Positions 33,501 to 44,348 are shown, numbered from the stretch's first letter. The stretch is 64,000 nt of DNA from Zygaena filipendulae (GCA_907165275.2 OU015652.1:2929001-2993000), one strand, 5' to 3'. The notes: generated from the sequence alone by a model not told the origin. Numbers and translations: made by a program.

Positions 33501-35757
33501 GCACGAAAAAGGAGGGATCTGGAATAGCTATTTCAGATTCGGAGAGGTGGCCTAAATCCGAATATTCATTAATAAATTGTTCATAAAGTAACTTGAGTTC
33601 TGGGTTGTTTTTAAAACGCTTTTCTAAAGCAAGAAACCGTTTTTTAGCCAAACGAAATGAATTGCCTAAACAGTCAGGCTCGGTAATTAGAGGTAAACGG
33701 ACGTGAAACCTGCCAGCTTCGTCGCGGTAGGTATGAGTGATGAAATGTTGTTCACACTCCGCTTCTATGTCGGTATACGATTGAGCAGGCTGGGGGACCT
33801 GCTCCAGTTGCCAAAACTTGGTCAGCGACTCGTCTAAAGAATCTAAACTGTCACACGTAGACAGGTGATCGCATTGCAAAAATGAACTAAAAGTAATATC
33901 GCTCGACCTTGAATTATTATGCATGGGCCCAGCAAGCACCCAACCAAATTTCGATTTGCGCATAATTGGCATATCTGGCCCTAAAGTAATTTGCTCGGAC
34001 CCAATTAATTTCCAAAAAATGTCAGCACCGATAAGAACGTCTACAGGCGCGGGCCGATTAAATGTGGGATCTGCGAGCTTAATGTTATGAGGCAAATTTA
34101 TTTGCGACAAATCAATATATTTATGTGGCAAATTGCCAGAAATGTTAGGCAAAACTAAACATGACAAATCGAAACATATGTTAGTGTCATGCTTAGACCG
34201 TATCTGTACGGCACAACGCTCAGGTGTGCCAGACAAAGGGACATTACCTACTCCTACTATATTTGTTGAATTAGGCTGAGGCACCAATTGCAACCTTTGT
34301 TTTAAATTATGAGTAATTAGAGAGGTCATGCTACCCGAATCCAAAAGGGCGCGTACGGTCACGTGACCGTTATTAGCCGGATTATGAACATCAATAAGCG
34401 CAGTTGATAGCAGCACGGGATTTGAATAAGACATTGACATGTTATTGGAGGCAACTGCGGGCTCCGACCGCGGCGTCGGCGGCAGCGGCGGCGGCGCCTG
34501 AGCCGGTGCTACTGGTGCTGCTACAGCCTGGGGAACCTCCCTATGCAATAAAGTATTGTGGCGCTTCTTACAGGTAAGACAAGGAGCTACTCTGCATCGA
34601 TGTGAAGTGTGTCCCTTACGCAGACAGTTGAGACAGAGTCTCAAACTCGCCGCTCCAGAGATTCGATCTTCGACGCTCTTGGACAGGAATGACGAGCAGT
34701 CGTAAATGCGGTGACCAGTACCGTTGCAGAACACACACGACGAGAGTGATGCCGAGGAAGCACCGGGAGTGGCTGAAATCGCAAAAGTTTTTGTGCTAGA
34801 CCTTTCCGGCTTATTGTTTTGATTGGGCTTCTCAGATTTATTGCGCTTCACCGATTCTAAAACATCGGCGCGGCCCCTTAAAAAATTATTGAAGTCGCTT
34901 AATGAAGGCATAGTTTCATCTTTAAAACAAATGTTTTTATGTTCTTCCCATTTTAACGTGGTATTGCTGTCGAGCTTGGATGAAGCTAGGTGAATAATTA
35001 AAGTGTCCCACTGATCGGTGGGCATGCCTAGAGTGTTTAACGCACGCAAGTTCTTGGAGACATGGTCAACGATGCCACGTAAAGCCTTAGCCGACTCGCG
35101 GCCTATAGGCTGCAAATCAAATAGCGAACCTAAATGATTATAGATAAGTTGCTTTTTGTTGTCGTATCTCTCGCAGAGGAGACGCCAGGCTTCAGCATAG
35201 TTGGACTCGGCTACCTCAAAATTGCTTATAACCTGAGCCGCCTCACCCTCTAACGAAGAGTTTAAGTGATGAAACTTAAAAATCGTTTTCATTTTATTAT
35301 TGTCGTGAACGAGCGACTTAAAAGTGTCTCGGAACTCGAGCCACTTAAAGTACGAACCATCGAATTTAGCGAGTTTTATCAAAGGCAGGTTGAAATGAAC
35401 TTGGTTATCATGATTACAATGACTCTGAACATTATCAGATTTGTCACTTGCACGGGTAGATCCTTCACTATTCTTCTCAATTAATTTTTGGGCAATAGTG
35501 ATAAGAGATATAAAATCTTGTTCTATCTCCTCTCTGATATCAATTTCGGAGTCCATAGAAGTTGGATTTTCAATTTCTATCTGAGTCTGGATTTCATCAA
35601 ACTGTGTGAACATAGTACGAAAGCGATCCAACTTCAATGAAAGCTCGTCGACGTCATCAGAGGAGATAGTCTTTTTCTCTTCAAACTTATCAACGAAATT
35701 TTTAAATTTGGTTAAGCGGCCCTTTATAGAGCTTCTAGTTGCATTAAGAGTAGTCAT
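30475..35757 (-). CDS. BEL/Pao Gag-Pol polyprotein (1760 aa)
   Basis: This polyprotein copies the element through virus-like particles: Gag packages RNA, RT/RNase H make cDNA, and integrase inserts it. The start is taken as the ATG at 35757; an in-frame TTG two codons upstream is not a likely eukaryotic start. A DUF1759-like gag covers about 125-275. Three zinc-knuckle motifs follow: C341/C344/H349/C354, C375/C378/H383/C388, and a C393/C396/H400/H405 variant. The aspartic protease has DSG at 473-475. RT has D814 in TGDVEKMYRQI and the LVDD pair D890/D891. RNase H carries D1062, E1106, D1136 and D1182. Integrase has the zinc site H1368/H1373/C1403/C1406 and the triad D1438, D1504 (LCDNG), E1553 (GGLWEAG). 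A DUF5641-like domain lies at about 1635-1735. All catalytic residues are present and there is no frameshift, so it may be active. Length is normal for the family. Confidence 0.96.
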   Translation of the reverse strand: MTTLNATRSSIKGRLTKFKNFVDKFEEKKTISSDDVDELSLKLDRFRTMFTQFDEIQTQIEIENPTSMDSEIDIREEIEQDFISLITIAQKLIEKNSEGSTRASDKSDNVQSHCNHDNQVHFNLPLIKLAKFDGSYFKWLEFRDTFKSLVHDNNKMKTIFKFHHLNSSLEGEAAQVISNFEVAESNYAEAWRLLCERYDNKKQLIYNHLGSLFDLQPIGRESAKALRGIVDHVSKNLRALNTLGMPTDQWDTLIIHLASSKLDSNTTLKWEEHKNICFKDETMPSLSDFNNFLRGRADVLESVKRNKSEKPNQNNKPERSSTKTFAISATPGASSASLSSCVFCNGTGHRIYDCSSFLSKSVEDRISGAASLRLCLNCLRKGHTSHRCRVAPCLTCKKRHNTLLHREVPQAVAAPVAPAQAPPPLPPTPRSEPAVASNNMSMSYSNPVLLSTALIDVHNPANNGHVTVRALLDSGSMTSLITHNLKQRLQLVPQPNSTNIVGVGNVPLSGTPERCAVQIRSKHDTNICFDLSCLVLPNISGNLPHKYIDLSQINLPHNIKLADPTFNRPAPVDVLIGADIFWKLIGSEQITLGPDMPIMRKSKFGWVLAGPMHNNSRSSDITFSSFLQCDHLSTCDSLDSLDESLTKFWQLEQVPQPAQSYTDIEAECEQHFITHTYRDEAGRFHVRLPLITEPDCLGNSFRLAKKRFLALEKRFKNNPELKLLYEQFINEYSDLGHLSESEIAIPDPSFFVPHHAVLKPTSESTKIRVVFNGSAPSTSGYSVNDLQMVGPTIQDSLFNILLRFRTYKYVLTGDVEKMYRQIMVQNCDRDLQLVLWRSHESEPLKTLRLNTVTYGFSSASFLSTRCLWQLGEECADEKIKSVIQNDFLVDDVLTGSDTEAGLIYIKKSVETALAAGCFPLRKYRSNSPSVLCDSRNPDAHGSLIISSSSHTLGVGWDSAEDIIHFPTQYEVKSECPTKRSILSDSCKIFDPLGVLCLLTIIPKILMQKLWLAKLSWDEPVPSDIQDSWRHFVNGLAALTTLRMPRYVLCDSPADIQLHCFCDSSSRAYASCIFLRSIDAESNIVVRLLCAKAKVAPVKTTTIPRLELCACVLGAQLASAVSKTLRCQIARTFYWTDSTIVLAWLKTGYDKLKTFVSNRVAHILELTEGSEWRHVPTDSNPADYASRGVEAFKLAELDAWWNGPSFLYKPQCNWPQFAADLNNELPELKVNAVSIEKTNDCLIDFNRYSKLNLLQRSFAYVLRFLHNCRHPATKTIGTLQPEELELSFKRLVRLSQRDSFSDEFKILRDNKPLSSKCPILSLTPFYDEGDGLLRVGGRLDSSFYSYDKRHPMLLHAKHPLTKLLFQQEHLRLLHAPPQLLLGSIRESVWAVSGRSLARTVSQQCVKCRRVAGNTSAPLMGTLPSQRVTPDFPFISVGVDFAGPFLITDRQGRGCKITKCYLAVFVCTRYKCLHLEAVSTLSTDSFILSLRRFISRRGKPREILCDNGRNFLGAAKEISDFLNANSDAVTNFAASEGIKFKFQPAYAPHFGGLWEAGVKSAKFHLKRILGNSHLTFEELATLFSQVEAILNSRPLCPLSSSPNDYQPLTPGHFIIGRALTSLPSPSLVDLNPNRLDRFQRLEALRQHFWRRWQLEYVAELQQRTKWRVPGRPLQLGDLVLIKEEAAPPLHWRLGRIARLFPGPDGISRVAEVATTTGTYRRGVKYLCPLLDDTNEPLKTDVFKAPQDVAAASTDGEAGAVRS

Positions 35758-36774
35758 TTTCAAGTGAAAGATCTAAAGCAGGTACAAAATTGCGAATGAA
35801 AGAACCAATCTCAAATAAGTAAAATAAAAGGAATACGTAAATTAGTTCGGCTTATGTTCGCAGTCACAGTGGCGGCACGGAGCGGCTCGATGCAACGTCA
35901 GCAATGCAAGCGCTGCAGCTGGGCGCACCGTTGCACTGCTCGAGACGATAGGTATAAGGCGCGGCGAAGCGAGTTGCCATGCACCGCGCAGCGCAGGAGC
36001 CGGCCGGCGTACAGGAACCGGTTCGATCGCTGCGACGCGAAAAGATAATTGTTACGCAATGCACTAGAATATTCTACGTTTGGAATGGATGAATTTATAT
36101 TGCAAATAATTTATACAAGGGACTAGGAAGGAAAGATAAGCCCTGTAAACCCAGTTAAATAAAATTCAAAAATGTATCTGACAATTAAATAATTAAGTAG
36201 CCTTTATAAAAATAGTTTAGCTCTAAAGCCTAAAGCAAAAGCATAGGGCATACAAAATTATAGGCAAGCGGCAAGATCGGCTAATAAAGCAGCGACCAGA
36301 TTAGCTGCCTGGCACTGAGATGAGCAAAGATAGCCTAAAAAATGCAAGTCGCTTGCGTATTAACAACCTAAACTTAAGCTTTGCGAGAAACGAAAAGGCA
36401 ACGCTAAGCAGTCAAGTAAAGGGGGGCTGTAATGAAAAGAAAGGAAAAAAATGGAATGGTGCACTTCCCTTGCTAAACCTTGGCTGCGGCGCAATCAGAT
36501 TGACCAGCGGGCTTGAAGTAAGGGTGGCTACAGCTTCCGAAGGGATGTCGTAGAACACACACGACGTAGGAGGGCGCGTTAGGTACGCGGCACTTCAAGC
36601 TTTTTCGTCGTTGTCGGAATGTATCTCACTAACGGGCCGATGCATTCTCCAGAGTAGTCCAGAGTTCTCGATTGCCTTTGTTCCGACACGATGTAGCCGT
36701 TCCGTGACCTCCTTTCGTCCTTCTCGAAGCGTCGACTCGCGCAGAGCGTAGAAGTCGTAGGTATGTACGTAGCT
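35758..36774 (-). other. Leader between primer-binding site and gag
   Basis: About 1.0 kb without a convincing gene; short frames on both strands at 35854-36064 are incidental. The part near 35860-36030 is GC-rich. It may carry packaging and translation signals, but none can be named. Confidence 0.5.
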
Positions 36775-36792
36775 ATCACGTCGGGGTCACCA
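36775..36792 (-). other. Primer-binding site, tRNA-Trp type
   Basis: On the minus strand the 18 nt directly after the 5' LTR read TGGTGACCCCGACGTGAT. This is the complement of a tRNA-Trp 3' end (...ATCACGTCGGGGTCA-CCA), the primer known from Rous sarcoma virus. Match to the vertebrate tRNA-Trp sequence is full length over 18 nt as I recall it; the insect tRNA was not available to compare. Confidence 0.8.
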
Positions 36793-37075
36793 TGTAAAAG
36801 ACTTAGGGTCTCGTAGAATAATAAAAAATGGACTTGATAGCAAAACCTTTATATTAAAGCTTCCACAATGTTGGTTAAAAGAAATTAAATAAAATTAAAC
36901 GATAGCACGTCGCAATTAAAGGTGCGCGCGTGCATGTGAGGCGCGGGTTGAAGCCGAGAACGAAGTACTAGGCGCCCGTGGCTGTGGTAGGAGCGGCGGT
37001 GGGACGGAGTCAGCACCGAACCGGTTTTACGAGCGTACCGCCCCCGCTTCCCCGTCGGTAGATGCGGCCGCAACA
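36793..37075 (-). repeat. 5' LTR of the BEL/Pao element
   Basis: Starts TGTTGCGGCC and ends CTTTTACA on the minus strand, with the TG...CA ends expected of an LTR, immediately abutting the primer-binding site. It should hold promoter and polyadenylation signals; an AATATAAAG stretch could serve in polyadenylation, but no canonical AATAAA or strong TATA box was seen. A 64-codon frame within it mirrors one in the other LTR and is part of the repeat. Confidence 0.95.
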
Positions 37076-38187
37076 ACAAGTTATCGGGTGGAAATCATAT
37101 CGAGTGTGCACGCGTGTGGCGTTCGTTACTTCAACCACTATTCAGCAGCCATTTTGTTTACCCTGGGCAAGAAACTGGTTTTTGATAGAGTACCGTGTTT
37201 TATCTGGGGAGCTTTAACCCTACAACATTGCCTTTTATAATACTTTTACATCTCTCATATTCGGTAAGTAGGTCCTTATTATCCCCGAATGGGGCTTGTA
37301 GGTGACCAATTAACGCTCTAGAGTAATAATGTAACTAGAAAAGCCCTAGGGCGGTAAGTAATTTAAAAAAAAACTCTTCACTCTTTCAAAAAGTTCGCGT
37401 ACATCTAACCATCATACTGGCAATAGACATCATGCATTCAGCCCAATGACAAAAGAGATCGCTTCGCTATTCAGCCTTGTCTTCGTATGAGTAGGTATAA
37501 TAATTAATAAAATGTTTTATTCTTGTAATGCCGGTTTTTTCTACTTAGTTCACAATCGAGATGTAAAGTAGAGTAGTTCGGGCTAGTTCGAGCTCGGGTG
37601 TAAGCATCAATTGCAGCCCGAGATATTTAGGCGCACGAGCGCAGCGAGGCCTTACAGCCCTTGGCTACTAATCTACTATTATTTTATTTTATTTATTTTA
37701 TTTTTTAACTAATAAAATGAATACACATTTTAATTAAAAAATGTAGTGCGTAATTTGCAATCAAACTTGTGAAATTATTAAAGTGCAATCAAACGATACG
37801 CCTCACGGAAGGCTGGTTCAGAACTAGGCCGCATGTGCCGCGCCATCGTAAATCATATTTTGTAAACAATCGTGAAAGATCCACTGCATTAAACGAGTCA
37901 TTCGGTCGAATTCCAGCCCAGCTACCGCGAAGTAGGAATTAGTCTTGTCTATTTTAATAACCGCTAGTTCTTGCTAAAGATTTTATTCATTGTAGCTCTA
38001 CTGATCAAAACAAAAGATGCAGATTGCTAATTTTATTTACATCACAAATCACTGGTGCATGTGTAGGTATACTACAGTTTTGAATAATAATAATTTGTTA
38101 GTGCAAACACCAATGTATCGAGAAATCGATGCAAAGTTAATAGTTACCAAGTGTTACAGAATAATCTTCGTTTGTAAATGTGCTCAC
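37076..38187. other. Unique DNA
   Basis: Right flank of the BEL/Pao element. A GC-richer stretch near 37560-37670 is followed by an ATTTTATTTTATTTATTTTA run that could be an old retroposon tail. Nothing else. Confidence 0.35.
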
Positions 38188-38252
38188 TGGGCGTTTACGG
38201 GCGTTTATCGGGTTCAAACCCAAGCACCGAGTTTATTCCGGATTGATTGCCC
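38188..38252 (+). repeat. Fragment of the inverted-repeat family at 1016-1120
   Basis: TTTATCGGGTTCAAACCCAA with GCACCGAGTTTATTCC resembles the right arm of that element. The left arm is not preserved. Confidence 0.4.
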
Positions 38253-38904
38253 AATCTATAGTGCTCACCAATACCAGTTCTCTAACTTGTTTTTTCAGCG
38301 TAATCAAAAACTGGAACACAATAATTACCTAAACACCGACTATAGATGTGAATTGTGAAAACAAAAATAACCACCTTAATATTTGTAACAGATCTCCAGA
38401 TAAAACGACTCTTAGCTAATATCAGCATGCAGTCCACTAGAAACTGGTTGTTAGTTTTTCATTATTATAACATTCCGTTTTAGCTAGTTCTCTATACTTA
38501 TATACACCGGAGGCTACAAAACGTTGAGTATGTAAATATAATGAAAGTCTAACCACTGTATACTGCTCAGTGAAATTATTTCGTTACCCCAAGGCTAAAT
38601 TTCTTTGCTAACGATCTGTTAAGAAAATAATTGTGGTATGAAATGCAAAATATAACAGTATTACAGTTTTGCTTTCAAAGTCTCCAAATTGTAGTGATTG
38701 GTATAGACTAATGTTACATAATTTCTAACCATGGGAAATGTAGAGACAAAATGTACCAATTTGCATGAATTTGAAATTACCTGCAGAGGTAGATTCTGAT
38801 TGAGATCCTTTATTAGGACGTAGCATTTTGTCCCGGTAAATCAAAGGGCTCCCGAGATAACCTCGATGGTCATGTGTGTGTAACCGAACTTGGTATGGGT
38901 TTAA
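38253..38904. other. Unique DNA
   Basis: Nothing recognised. Confidence 0.3.
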
Positions 38905-38966
38905 TTTTTAACCGACTTCCAAAAAGGAGGAAGTTCTATGTTCGATTGTATGTATGTTTTTTTTTT
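38905..38966 (+). repeat. ACCGACTTCC dispersed repeat end
   Basis: TTTTTAACCGACTTCCAAAA, AGGAGGAAGTTCTATGTTCG and ATTGTATGTATGTTTTTTTT form the same terminal unit, in opposite orientation, as at 13465-13530. Confidence 0.6.
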
Positions 38967-38994
38967 AAACCTAAATTTTAAACTGCTTATGCTT

Positions 38995-39169
38995 ATATAT
39001 ATAAATGCGATGGCGAGTTTGTTTGCTACACTTTTAGGCCTTCAATACTTCACCAGTCACCATGAAATTTTGCACGTGGTCCAAAGCACAGAAAAAGACA
39101 CACTTTTTGTTCCGAAATTCCTGCAGGAACTTCGAAATGAACGCGAGTGAAACCGCGGGGAACAGCTAG
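38995..39169 (+). mobile_element. Lep1-like Helitron
   Basis: TATATATAAATGCGATGGCG near the 5' end, CACCATGAAATTTTGCACGT, TTCCTGCAGGAACTTC, then GCGAGTGAAACCGCGG, GGAACAGCTAG and T. The 5' TC is not evident. Confidence 0.6.
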
Positions 39170-41576
39170 TGCTAACACTACACACAATTCAACTTTATAT
39201 CTTGTTTGCATCGAATCAGGTCGTGGCCTAGACTCTGCAGAGAAAGCTTAAACAAAGCTCGGTTTTAATTATTACCTGTAGTAAACAAATTGGTTTTTGG
39301 ACCTACAGTATGAGATTTTGCCTCGCGTTTTCATTTCAGTACTCAGTTCAAGAAAATGTTTTATGATAATAACATTTTTAACCTTCTTCCAAGATCAAAG
39401 CGTTCGGTCAATAAATTATTGCATTTTTTTTGGAGTAAGTACAATATAATAAGAATAAGTTTGTTAAGACTTCAGACCGTTTGCGTTTGATGCAGCGTCA
39501 CTGACTAGACTTCTAAATGCATTTACATAGTTTAGCTAAAAAGTACCTACTGATGTATTTTTAGCTAAACTATGTATTTACTGTTGTCAAGTCACCTGGT
39601 TGTGGTTGTCACTATACGTATCTATGTATTAACCAGATCTCAGCAAGATATATAGAGTCATTAATATTTGAATGAACATTATTTTTGTATCAGTCGCAGT
39701 ATTGTAATCTGTTATAGTATAGTATACCTAGGTGCATACTTCTTACAAAACTGCTATTTAATTTCATAACTCGGCCGCCAAAATTACACACGAGTCTATT
39801 TTCAAACGATATATTTGGCCGTTCAAAATTACAATGTTTATTTTCAACACTAGTTCTAGTAGTTCTATGTAATATAGTGTCTTTAACCGCTAATTAGGTC
39901 TTGTTAATTTTGTGTGATTTTTTAATTTTGTGTGATTTTTTCTTTTTTCCTAACAGCTTCTATGATTTATCCATCGTAGTTTATTTTGGCACGTTCGCTC
40001 GTTAAGAAGGAAATTAATATACATGCCATTTCAAAAACACTTAAAACTCTCATAAATGTAATGCCAAATGCGTGACTTATTGTTTTCTTCTGTTTGTTTT
40101 GCAAAATAGTAAAGCTGTCCATCTGAAGAGTATGATAATAGAGGAAATGGACAAATGGCCCATTTAACTATATTTTTTTCTTTTTCAAGGAATCGAGTAA
40201 AAAAAAATAGGTTTTCTTATAAATAACCGACACTTACCTTTTGTTTTGTCTCAGCGCGTCACGATGTTAAAGTAACACTGATCGTAAATAACGTTTCCTG
40301 AACGCTGCACGCAGATAAAAGTGGCACATTTTTCAAACGTCCCAACAATTGCCGCGATTCGAGCTGACTCCGGACAACGATGTGTTGACTTTCTCAGAAT
40401 GAGTGTTCGCATTCTAAACTGTCGCTTTCAAATCTCCAATTTCTCCGGCCAAATTCTATTCGGCCACAGATTATCGCATACTTTCGTAATAGGATTATCT
40501 GGTTAGGAGTTTAGGGAAACTAACATCGAAACGGATCACGCCAGCATAATGTACAGTCAAAAGCGCTTTTTAAATTTGATATCGTCTCGAGCGAGGAGAC
40601 GGAATATTTACGATTTCTTAGAATCTTACAGTTTTGAACCGACTTCTGAAAAACGATAAATACCACATTTTGATACCCTTTTATAGAGTTTAAAGACAAG
40701 GCAATAAAATTATATGCGTTCATCCGTTTGCAGTTTGCACCTTCCGACCATAGAGGACGCACTGCTTCATGACTGAATAATTCAACAACAGAAGAAATGC
40801 TGAGTACACGAGTAACGTTCGATTCACGCCACTCGTCATATTATCCCCTTAGTTTTATTATTCTTTTTGAGATTTACTTTATAAGTAAGACGTACCTAAA
40901 TTATTGCTGTTGTTATTATTGTTACAAAACTAATTATCTGAAAATATATTCAGTTACTTATCTCAACAAGAACCATCTTACCATTTGTTATAAACCATCA
41001 TTCAAGAGCTTGCCGTGGGCTATATTATCTGTGCTGTAGATCACAAAAACCTATCCTTCACCTGAAAATTGGCGCCCAACGCGCTCAACTCAACGTACTC
41101 TTAGAACTTTTACAAATTTGCAAATGGTTGATAATATTATATTATTGAAAATATGTGAGTATTTCTTTTAAACCTGCATTTGGGAACTCTTCTCCTACAT
41201 AACGAGCTTATGCAATACTTTTTCAGAAATAACTAAACCAGATCTTTCTTATTGTTGTAGAAAGGAATAAAAAAATGTTCACGTTTTCCTTTGAAAACAA
41301 ATGTTTAATTTTAAAAAAAAATCAAATATTTTCTAAAACTATCTAAATCAATGTCAATACCTTAATATTATTACACAAGGTTCATCTCAAAATTGACTTA
41401 ACTAAAATAGCTTCAACATTCTATTATCGATTCTATTTGTGGATAATAAATTAATTGATCGTTGCTCCGTGGCGTCGGTTAATCTAAACCGACGACTTTG
41501 AACCTTGGAGGTAATTAAGGAGACAAGATTTAATTTTCGTTTCAGTCATGCATACGCAAACTGGCCGGTAATTTAA
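39170..41576. other. Unique DNA with one perfect hairpin
   Basis: No gene recognised. Frames at 40321-40506, 40520-40762 and 40797-41039 lack domains. The hairpin at 39525-39575 is listed separately. Confidence 0.35.
39525..39575. repeat. Perfect 18-bp hairpin
   Basis: ACATAGTTTAGCTAAAAA at 39525-39542 pairs perfectly with 39558-39575 around a 15-nt loop. Its size is in the range of a small precursor hairpin or a tiny MITE. Confidence 0.7.
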
Positions 41577-41729
41577 TCTATACTAATATTTATATACAAC
41601 TAGCTGATCATCATGAAATTTTGCATACACGTTGTCAGGGATACAGAGAAAGACATAGGGTACTTTTTGTCCTGGAATTTCCGCGGAAAGTCCGAAATTA
41701 CCGCGGGTGAAACCGCCGGGAACAGCTAG
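41577..41729 (+). mobile_element. Short Lep1-like Helitron
   Basis: TCTATACTAATATTTATATA at the 5' end, CATCATGAAATTTTGCATAC, the hairpin CCGCGGGTGAAACCGCCGGG, AACAGCTAG and T. The 153-bp length reflects loss of the GTTTGTTT-rich part. Confidence 0.7.
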
Positions 41730-41859
41730 TCGGTAATATTATAAAGACAAAAAGTTTGTTTATTTGTTTGTAAGGTAGACAGGCGTAGATACGTATATAT
41801 GTATATATATAATTTATTTGACATCACACTATCACTTGACAATAAACGTGAATAAATTT

Positions 41860-42015
41860 AATTAAATTCTTTCAGTTTACGCGAGTCAAACCTATCAGCT
41901 ACTGAATATTTTCTAGATGTACACTTAGGACATTTTTTATACTTTAATTAGGACTTCCTAACGAAATTACGAAATTCAAGCGAGCAACGAAAATCGCGCG
42001 TGGGAAAACAGCTAG
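41860..42015 (+). mobile_element. Helitron remnant
   Basis: Degraded; only GAAATTCAAGCGAGCAACG, AAAATCGCGCGTGGGAAAAC and the CTAG at 42012-42015 are recognisable. Confidence 0.35.
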
Positions 42016-42729
42016 TTTTAAATATTCGACGAGATTTAAATTTGTTCAAGTCGTTCGAACATTCGACTTCGAGTTCAACGAGTTATACAGTCAACAGCAG
42101 CAGCACTTTGTTCTGTATTTGGACTTCATTACCATTGCTGTAGGATACAATGACTGTTAAAAGTGTTGAGATATTTCTGCTGATGGCTGTGTCTATTCGG
42201 GCACCTACTCTGTTAGGTATCATATAACATTTTAGACACTACAATCGTGTTCGGTTTGCAGACGAATGCGGCAGACGGTTTTATTGGCAAAACTTTGCGA
42301 ACACCGATCCGCTCTGACTGAACTTTATTACATTGTAGTGCTCGAAACCAGGAAGGCGGTGTAGTTTCGTTTTGTTCGCGGGTAGACAAAGAGTTTCGGA
42401 TCTCTTTACGACGCATTGCGCCCGAGTAAATTAATTTTATTTTAACGTCGCCGTCGGCGTTTATATGTGTTAAGTTTAAAACGGTCATAAAACGCAGCTC
42501 CGCATGTTAAGTACTCCCCTCTCTTCTTCATTTGTCCAGTGGACCAAAGATATTGAAAGAGAATAGATTGACAATACGCTCGACAGCTAAGCTTTCCTAT
42601 TTAGCAATCAATCAAAATAAACATGCCTACTTCAAAAGTTGGAGCTGTCTAAACATGATAAATTCATCACAAAATCGCTATTTTTCTGATTGAAACTGAA
42701 ATATCATAGCAACAAAAGTTAAATAATTG

Positions 42730-42831
42730 CCCTACAGATTTACATTAAAGGACATGCGGTACCTATACTTTATCCCCGAATCTCTAGGGAAATCTGTAAC
42801 TAACGCTAGTGAAATCGCGGGAAACAACTAG
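42730..42831 (+). mobile_element. Helitron 3' remnant
   Basis: GTACCTATACTTTATCCCCG, AACGCTAGTGAAATCGCGG and GAAACAACTAG at the end. The 5' half is absent. Confidence 0.45.
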
Positions 42832-44118
42832 TAGTTTTATAGAAGTGATGTAAGCAAAATCGTAAATCGTTTATCGTGGAAGTTAATATTCTGTATGTGA
42901 AATATTGTGTTCGCGGAATTTAGTTCGCGCGCCTCGAACTTCGGGCTTCATCAGCCGTCCACCGCCGTCTATTGTTTACGGATTATCGTGAGCTCACCCC
43001 CATTGTGGTCTAAACAACTCGGATAACGCTATCAAAATAGCGGTAGGTATGCGTTTCTTAGAATGTAACATGGTAAAAATATTATTGTGTCAAGGAGTTT
43101 AGGACGGGCCAAACCACAGAGAAAATAAATTAACTAGAGATGACACGTAGGCAGGGAAGACGCGCCACGGTTGCAAACGAAGTTAGAGCAAATGCTCTAA
43201 CTTGCCCAAAACTTCTTTTGCTAGTATCCCAAGTAGGTATATTTTTCACAATATTCCCAAAACCTTGAATTTTGAAAACAGTTGCTAAGTAAAAACATAA
43301 CCAAAAAGCGTTTAATATATTTCTTTATGTTAATGAATGTTTTAGTGATGAATAGTTTTGTGTGCGAAAATCACCCGGCGACACTGGTTTTCACCTGTTT
43401 TCATACTAAACTAAGTTGATGTACCTTCTATCAGTTATTTTCTGTTCCGTGGGCCAAACCCAAAACCACGGAGATCTGTATTTGCTCCGTGGGTCAAACT
43501 GACGCGACGGGCAAGCAGCGTACCTATTGATGAGCGTCCCGCCGCGCCGCGCCGCACCCGTCCGATAGCGATTTATGTAGGTAGAGCTTATCTAAGCTAA
43601 AATGCCGCGCTTCCCCTCCATCGAGCATACGCACACGCACAACCGTTAAAATATCCATACGACACATATAAATCTGGTCTTGATATTCGTCCTCAGTTGC
43701 CGCATAGTATCGCCGCACTCACACTATTAAAGAGATATTATCAATACATGATATCGCACATCCAAATTCGTCTCATTTTTTCAATCCGGATACGAGGACC
43801 GAAACCGCAATACCTATTGAATTTGGTATATATCGAAAAGATGTTATATGTATAGGTAAATTAAAATAAATGCATCGTGTTTTAAATAAATATCTAATCT
43901 TTCTCAAAAAGTCTTCAGCTTGATTGTTATAAAAAACACGCTCCAAGTCTTGCAAATCTAATCACAGCGTCGCCGCAAACTAATGAACTTTGGGATGATG
44001 AGCTTAAATAAGTAATTTATTGTGAGTTAAGCCGACAGATCCGCTCGGTTTGCCTTGCCTTGCTTCCTACACTACGTACCTACATAACCCCATCAATCTC
44101 AAGAATAATATTAAATTA
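42832..44118. other. Unique DNA
   Basis: GC-rich patches at 42910-42990 and 43500-43560. The word TCCGTGGG(C/T)CAAAC recurs at 43447 and 43486. No exon can be supported. Confidence 0.35.
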
Positions 44119-44348
44119 CTAGTCGATCCCCCACGATTTCACTCGTGTTAATTTTAGAGTTTCCATAGGAATTCCGGGACAAAAAGGGCGCTATGTCACT
44201 CAGGAACACTGTGACTGTGATCATAACTTCCTTTGAAGTAAAATTTTAAGTGATTATTTTTTAAATCGGTTAAGCTGTTTTTGAGTTTTTCCATTACAAA
44301 CAAACACACACAATAAATCAACTCTTTCCTCTTCATAATGTTAGTATA
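44119..44348 (-). mobile_element. Helitron-like element, family F
   Basis: CTAG at 44119-44122, TCGATCCCCCACGATTTCAC, CATAGGAATTCCGGGACAAA, TATGTCACTCAGGAAC, and a 5' part ending TCATAATGTTAGTATA. A 3' stub of another element (CTAGCTGTTTCCCGCGAC) starts at 44363. Confidence 0.6.

Larger units (their letters stand above)
30241..37075 (-). mobile_element. Full-length BEL/Pao LTR retrotransposon
   Basis: The element spans two 283-bp LTRs, a primer-binding site, a 1.0-kb leader and one gag-pol frame, 6835 bp in all. The domain order gag, protease, RT, RNase H, integrase, followed by the C-terminal domain typical of the family, places it in BEL/Pao rather than Ty3 or Ty1, as does the DUF1759-like gag. 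The LTR bodies are identical by eye and the frame has no stop, so insertion was recent. No env-like frame is present. The two flanks (GGTAG at the left, ACAAG at the right) do not form a target-site duplication. Confidence 0.96.

Noticed and set aside
35758..35763. Upstream TTG as gag start
   Set aside because: TTG initiation is not expected in an insect transcript when an in-frame ATG follows two codons later.
36885..37079. 64-codon ORF, with a near-identical 63-codon one at 30333-30524
   Set aside because: Both lie in the LTRs of the BEL/Pao element and are repeat sequence, not separate genes.
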